From Lasioglossum baleicum (lineage: Eukaryota > Arthropoda > Insecta > Hymenoptera > Halictidae): a stretch of DNA of 64,000 bases. Where the stretch lies: positions 2,046,001 through 2,110,000 of the forward strand of contig NC_134934.1 of assembly GCF_051020765.1 (NCBI RefSeq). The letters run 5' to 3'. Each line of letters starts with the position of its first letter. The first letter of the stretch is position 1. Shown in pieces: positions 58,692-64,000 of the stretch. A program made the position numbers and the translations under genes. Below the pieces are notes generated by a model. The model worked only from the letters and a program-made list of their open reading frames with translations, was not told the DNA's origin and did no database searches.

Positions 58692-61349
58692 CTGTGCGAG
58701 AAAAGCGAGTCACACACGCGAAAACGAACAATTTACTTACTGTAAGACGAATTTTTAAGTAAAGAACAAAAAAAAACATTTTGCAAAGTGCATGACTTAT
58801 AACCAGTAGGCTCTTGGGACAATGACAACGTAATTAACCGAACACGCAGAATATACTCTCTGTACTAGCGGATAACACTCGATTTAAAAGGATAAAAAAA
58901 AATGATAAAAAAATATATACAAAAGACTATGAATCATGTAACACGTTCAGTTTGTAAATTCGCCGGTTACGGGCGTTCCTTGGACCCTCGGCGCTATCCG
59001 TACGACCTGGATCACCGGTCTGTTCGTTTTTCAGCGATTTGAACCCGTGAGTGGACTGCTATTCTATTTTATGCTTTTAATTACACTCTCCAACACTATG
59101 AAATTACGAAGGTCAAAGGGTTAATGTGGAGTAGCTGTTCGAAGATCTACATAACAAGTTTATTGTAAATCATCTCATTGCTCTGTAGAAGCTGCAGAGA
59201 AAGATTGGTTTCATTTTATAAGTCCACTCGGGGGTTAAATGCAATTACCAGACGCAGCCGCGGTTGATTCGAAAGAGAAGCTCGGATTTCGGGTTCGATT
59301 TTCGATGAGGTCGGCCGAATTGTAAATGATTTTGGGGCACAAAATGAAGGGGATGCGCGAGGGTCCCGCGATCGCGACCTGTTAACGCTTAACGATATAA
59401 AAGTACCGCATATCCTATACAGACGTATGACTCTCATAACTTAGTAGCCGGTCTTAAGGGATCCCAGAGACGTGAGAGGGTCGGGTTTGCTTTTTTATAC
59501 TTGTACATCGAGGAACGAGGTGGTCCGGGTGGCTTGGTCCGGGGTTGAACGTCGATGAAATTCTCGTAGGAAGTTTCGTTAGAGTTCTTTTAGGGGATAT
59601 CGATACCACACACGACGAACACAGAAGCATGACTACACACCGGTAGGCTGTATGACGTGAAAAAAGCGATAGATAGAAAGAGAAAGAGAGAGATAGAAAC
59701 GTTTTTATCGTGTTTACGTTCGACGCGATGTCTATATCTGATTTCCGCCTTAATTTTCTTCGCGGTTCCAGCTTTCGTGTAACACTTGTAAATATCGGAT
59801 AACTATCGACGAAGAGGAACGAATTTACTTCGCCCGGTCGACCCTCGCACGCTCCATTTTCTATTTTGGATACCGTAAAATCGTTTATTTCCCTACGATT
59901 GCGTTGTATTCGTTTGACGTACGAGATCGTGGATGGAGTACGCGATTGGTCGAAGTGTAAAGGGAGGATATTTTGCGCAACTGTTTCCGAAGAGCGTGCC
60001 GGGGGTCGAACGAATTCGCTGAGGAGACTTGTCACTGTAAATATTGGGTAAATCGGGGGGAGAAGGATCGGTGAAATTTCGAGTAATCCTCGTGTAATAT
60101 TCGAGTAGCGATCTAGGGATCTCGTTTCTATTTTCTCCGTAGATAACAGAGCTTTTTCTAAGCCGAACAACGACGCAACCATCTCTCTGCAGTCTTTCCC
60201 ATTGTTCCCGCGACGCGACAAGCGGGGGAAACTTTCGTAAACACCGGAAGAACTGAACGCGAAGAGAATCAAGGTGACCCGTTTTTGATTTTTCTCATCC
60301 ACATACTCTTGCCATGCCCATCTGTACATAGGCATGCTCAATCTTAGGATCGAACACGCATCGTGAATCACATATATATACATACATCTCTATACATATT
60401 ATATATATATACACATATACAAACAAGAATAGCATTAACTACGAAAGAAGAGGAAGAAGATGAAAAAAAAATGAACCGAACAAATTAATATCCGACTTTG
60501 TACCTATATACTTAATAATTAAACGTAAAACGAAGACGAAATGATGGGCGAGACGCGAGAAAGAGAGTCATTGTGAGCGTGATAGAGAGAGAAAATGAGC
60601 GAGAGAGCGAGAGAGAGAAAGATAAAGTACGAGGAAAAATACTTTCGGGGACATCCACAAGTAGAAAGCGAATCGCGAGGGGTGGGGAACGGAAAAGTTT
60701 AATTAGAAGCGGAAAAAGAATGGAACGGGTTGGATCGGGGCGAGACAACGAGACGGGCAGCTGAATTTCAAATTTACATGGGATGCAAGGAATCTGCGAG
60801 CCAAGGGGTACCACTTTTGTCAAATTTAGAGAGCCAATTTAGGTTTTACGATTACCGATAATAGGGTGTGCGAGAGACGAGTGTGAGAATATGGGAGGAA
60901 AGAGAGCGAGAGGGGAAGAGGTACGTGGAGAAGAACACCGTCAACGATTTCTTTACAATGAAACACATTAATCACTCCGTAGAGGCGATCCAACGTAGCG
61001 TAGGTGTCCTGTAATCTCGCGATCGTGCGCGATCGATCGCGTGACTCGAGTTCGTTGCTCCGTTGCGATCAGAACAGAAAATCTACTAGATCGTTTCCAC
61101 GTCGTCGAAGCTATCGAGTGTTCGGAAAAGTTGAGTAAAGCTCACTGATTTTTGTTAAAGAGTAGAGAGATGCAGTAGAGATCGAGGGACGGGATTGATC
61201 GCTGGATCGCGCAGGACACCGGCAGTTTCACGGTACACCGCGGAAGAGGAGGGAGGGTTGAAGATCTCGTGTGAATCGTTCGAGACGCGGTTCGCCAGTA
61301 GCTTTATAGCGGCGAGCGACGGTAAATTATCCGGATTTTCATTTTGAAG

Positions 61350-61486
61350 AGAGGAAAGAGAGAAAGAAAGAGAGAGAGGAGAGAGTGATTGCGGAACAAC
61401 CGATAGAGAGAAAGAACGAGAAACGAGAGAGAACGAGAGAGAGAAAGTGAGAGTGATAAACAGAGAGAGAGAGCGAGAGAGAGTGA

Positions 61487-61523
<37 letters not shown>

Positions 61524-61530
61524 TGATAGA
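61350..61530 (+). repeat. GA-rich microsatellite region
   Basis: Interrupted GA tract of about 180 nt on the + strand. It produces a Ser-Leu-rich minus-strand shadow frame. Confidence 0.92.
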
Positions 61531-62033
61531 GAAAGGTAGAGTGAAAGTGGGAGAGAAAGTAGAGAAGGGACGACGAAATAGAATGGCGAAAAAGAATTTA
61601 AAAAAACAGTACGATTAGACGACGTTCCGTGGGTGTGCAAGAGAACTCGGCCGCGGACTCCGTCGACGATTTCTCTTGTTTCTCAGTTGTTGTCTCTTTG
61701 GTTTGTTCTTTGTTTTTCTCGCGTTCTATTGGTGGTATATATTATTGTATGTGATTTCTCCCGTTTTTCCGTTTTGAGGGCTGGTAACGTGGTCCAGGAT
61801 CGACGCGCGAGCTTCTGTGGATCCTCGACGCGAAATCGTCATTTGCGAATACCTACAGCGAAAATATGATATCTCGATTGGGATTCTTGGTTTCCGTGCT
61901 GGTGTTTCGCGGGGTCGAGGAGTTCACGGCGGGATCTGCACGGAACGATTAATATAAAAAAAAGCGTTAGTGACTGTATCCAGTATAATATATCTGATAA
62001 AAGATACCCCCGATGCCAGACATGGCGTGTGAC

Positions 62034-62039
62034 AATAAA
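62034..62039 (+). terminator. Candidate distal poly(A) signal AATAAA
   Basis: AATAAA in GTGACAATAAAGTGATTCAA. The preceding 60 nt are AT-rich. It is the best candidate for the distal end of a long Rim 3' region, and the sequence character changes downstream. Confidence 0.4.
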
Positions 62040-62060
62040 GTGATTCAATGATCTCGTCGC

Positions 62061-62620
62061 ATTTCAATCGCAGCCACCTTTCACGACACGCAGGATCTCT
62101 ACACACGATGACACGCGACACTTCTATTATGTGTGCACAAGTACGTATTTATTATGAGGACTTGTGCATACGTACACACAAATATACATATTACATTCAT
62201 ACACAACAGGGAGAGAGGGAGAGCGATAGAGCGAGAGAACGAGAAAACGAGAAAACGAGAGAAAGCGAGTGACAGAAAAAAAGCGAGAGAGAGAGAGAGA
62301 GAAAAAAAGAGAGAGAGCGAGAGAGACATACACGTTGTACACAGAACGTTTATATTTTAAATGCGAAACGGAGGTTTTTTTTGTAAGTGAAACTGATAAA
62401 GGAACGACGTAACACCGCCGGTATTCAATCGATCACGATGCGTAAAAGAAAGTATTTCCATACGTTTTCCGATCGCTCGTTAATCCGCTGTTAATTGATA
62501 ATGTCAGTAATATTTTTAACAAAATAAAGCAACCTTATTCAAAGCTGAGAGAATACGTCTTTTTGAATATATCCATTATGTTGTACAGATATGTGTTAAT
62601 GTAGCTACATTCGAATTCTG
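62061..62620. other. Intergenic sequence
   Basis: Apart from the GA-rich tract I see no gene or regulatory element in this stretch. Confidence 0.5.
62283..62326 (+). repeat. (GA)n microsatellite
   Basis: GA run with a poly(A) interruption, in an interval of GAGAAAACGAGA repeats. Confidence 0.92.
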
Positions 62621-63056
62621 TGACTTTTATACGAGGTACACATAAGAGTAGGCAGCATCGCCAGGTCGAGAAAATCGAGGGGAATTAGGTACCCCGTCCG
62701 GTCTACGGCACGGGCACCGTGATCTACGCCTTAGTGGGGGACGTTGGAGTATGCGCATGGTGCTGGAATGGGATAATGAAAGGGGAAAAAGAGGGGAATG
62801 TGTGAGCTCCGTTTGGAGCTCAACTGGCGACACTGAGAGTAGCCAATCACCATACGAGAACAGACGAGGTATAGGAATAAACCACGGTGTATTATCGAGG
62901 TGTTACGACTAAGCACCTCTGTAAGGTTGAAGTTTTGTGATAGATAGAGGTTAGCTCTCTGGTCGCCGCCAGATGGAATACTAGGCATCATCACGCTTTT
63001 AGCGTGTTTATGTAGCCCATAACACCGCCGAGGTACTATTAAAGACTGCCAGCCTT
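62620..63056. other. Unassigned structured block
   Basis: A 430-nt block with balanced composition unlike the AT-rich neighbours. It contains short palindromes such as GAGCTCCGTTTGGAGCTC (62803-62820) and ACGCTTTTAGCGT. No ORF stands out. It could be a transposon or LTR fragment or a non-coding RNA region. I could not identify it. Confidence 0.35.
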
Positions 63057-63509
63057 ATGGGAGTTCGTGTCACCCGAATATTTCGGTGTTCTCTTACGCC
63101 CTCTAAGATATATTCTGACTGGAGTGAGAAACAGAAGGCCATCGACATGATCTCGTCGCTGCAGAAGGCTACTGAGGAGATTCTCGTCGGTGAGAAGGCA
63201 AATCGTCACGGAACCATATTGATCATCATGAATTGTTACATTCTGTACCGAGCAGATATTTCAGACGATGTTGGTATCAATATTAAAAGCAAAACTCAAG
63301 GACAAAGAATTCCTAGAAATATATTATTAAAGCATAATTTTTTAGGAAAATCAACAATTCCTATTTCAAATTTTATACGAGACACCTCAGTTTGTAATTT
63401 CAAAACATTTCATAAACGAGAATTATTACCTTTCACTTTTTTATACATAAATGTTCCAAGAATCGATCTGGACAGAAATATTTTGAAAAGACTTTACTTT
63501 TTTGAATAA
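63057..63509 (+). CDS. Unidentified 150-codon open frame; coding exon fragment possible
   Basis: Opens at ATG 63057. The best protein-like part is YSDWSEKQKAIDMISSLQKA then TEEILV, a predicted amphipathic helix. A donor-like GTC/GGTGAGAAGG follows at 63191, and a possible acceptor (CCTCTAAG) precedes it at 63108. So the likely exon, if any, is about 63109-63190, with the rest AT-rich read-through. I do not recognise the family. It could be the first piece of the next gene or a mobile-element remnant. Confidence 0.3.
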   Translation: MGVRVTRIFRCSLTPSKIYSDWSEKQKAIDMISSLQKATEEILVGEKANRHGTILIIMNCYILYRADISDDVGINIKSKTQGQRIPRNILLKHNFLGKSTIPISNFIRDTSVCNFKTFHKRELLPFTFLYINVPRIDLDRNILKRLYFFE

Positions 63510-63877
63510 ATTAATGCGTGCGAATGTTCATGGTTTAAAAGTTATTCTATATTTCGAGTTTTATGGTCTATTTTTACGAAAAAATTAGATGGCAAGTTGG
63601 TCAAGGGAGTGCTCGTTAACATCATTAGAAAAAGGAATTGTTATAAACATTAAACAGCCAGAAATAATAAATTTATCTATGAATTGTATCGAATAAATTA
63701 ATGCGAGCGAATATTATGGTTTAAAAGTTATTCCGTATCACGAATACTATTATCCACTTTGACTAAAAAATTAGGTGGTCAGATAGCCAAGGGATTGCTT
63801 GTGGACATCGCTGTAAAATAGAATTGTTATAAACATTAACCAGCTGGAAATAATAAATTTATCAATAATCGTCACGG
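63504..63877 (+). repeat. Tandem duplication, 187-bp unit, two copies
   Basis: Copies start at 63504 and 63691 with GAATAAATTAATGCGNGCGA and share ATGGTTTAAAAGTTATTC, AAAAAATTAGRTGG and GAATTGTTATAAACATTAA. Divergence is about 20 percent by eye. It may be the edge of a larger array outside the window. Confidence 0.85.
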
Positions 63878-63898
63878 CGATCGATATCGATCGATATT

Positions 63899-63985
63899 CG
63901 GCAGAGTGGGGTCGCCGCTCGAGCTCGGCTGAGTGGGGGACGCCGCTTGAGCTCGGCGGAGTGGGTGGCGCCGCTCGAGCTCTCC
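63899..63985 (+). repeat. GC-rich tandem repeat, ~29-bp unit, three copies
   Basis: Variants of GAGTGGGGTCGCCGCTCGAG with CTCGGC spacers at 63905, 63933 and 63960, followed by a (GTCA)n run to the end of the window. The array may continue beyond base 64000. Confidence 0.8.
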
Positions 63986-64000
63986 GTCAGTCAGTCAGTC

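Larger units (their letters stand above)
51998..62060 (+). other. Probable long 3' untranslated / downstream transcribed region of Rim
   Basis: Ten kilobases without a recognised gene on either strand. Pointers to transcription on the + strand: a strong donor/acceptor chain (53645-53655, 54519), GA tracts that read GA on the + strand, and poly(A) signals AATAAA at 54715 and 62034. It holds TA and GA microsatellites and two transposon remnants. Without transcript data the true 3' end is unknown. The last signal at 62034 is the most distal good candidate. Confidence 0.45.

Noticed and set aside
59035..59046. 12-nt segment between TTTTTCAG and GTGAGT resembling a microexon
   Set aside because: The splice motifs are good but nothing upstream or downstream gives it a coding context. 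Short AG...GTGAGT pairs occur by chance.
1..64000. CRISPR arrays, tRNA or rRNA genes, bacterial operons
   Set aside because: No spaced direct repeats of CRISPR type, no cloverleaf with conserved loops and no rRNA signature were seen. All repeats are microsatellites, tandem arrays or inverted-repeat elements.

Overview
The window is animal nuclear DNA, most likely from an insect and probably a hymenopteran. It has long introns, canonical GT-AG splice sites, dense (GA)n and (TA)n microsatellites and small inverted-repeat transposons. No prokaryotic features were seen. The hymenopteran guess is an impression from composition and repeats, not a proven assignment.

One gene dominates the window: the + strand orthologue of Rim (Rab3-interacting molecule, RIM), a presynaptic active-zone scaffold. 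I joined 17 coding exons by hand from 9131 to 51997. Every junction keeps frame and the chain sums to 6204 nt (2067 codons plus stop). Domain order is: basic/Ser-rich linker, PDZ (17342-18913), C2A (22272-24235), Ser-rich linkers, RIM-BP-binding PxxP motif (34983-35158), a very large charged Tyr/Arg/Ser-rich exon (36709-39800), conserved pre-C2B linker exons (41363-41542 plus one alternative exon), C2B (50063-51907) and a short Ser-rich tail. The N-terminal Rab3/Munc13-binding zinc-finger region was not found. It either lies upstream of base 1 or is absent from a transcript starting at ATG 9131.

Layout: 1-9098 is non-coding (upstream intron or 5' region) with tandem and degenerate repeats. 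9099-25000 carries the N-terminal linker, PDZ and C2A exons. 25000-34254 is a 9.2 kb intron with a long-period degenerate repeat and a CpG-rich block that may hold an internal promoter. 34255-41542 holds the PxxP, giant and linker exons. 41543-50062 is a complex region before C2B, with two exons (A 43543-43699, B 46411-46621) of matching phase and related RSEE[VI]LP cores. Frame arithmetic allows exactly one of them per mRNA. Several further candidate exons lie in the same interval. 50063-51997 is C2B and the stop codon. 51998-about 62060 looks like a very long or multi-exon 3' region, with an 11-nt microexon candidate and a poly(A) signal at 62034. 62600-64000 is a different kind of sequence, with an unidentified short open frame followed by tandem repeats.

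Mobile elements are small non-autonomous inverted-repeat elements. The clearest are two copies of one ~350 bp family in opposite orientation (40670-41027 and 57591-57939).

The most interesting signals are the mutually exclusive exon pair, the possible alternative C-terminus, the giant exon with repeated RRxSSCPE motifs, and paired inverted repeats close to the alternatively spliced segment.
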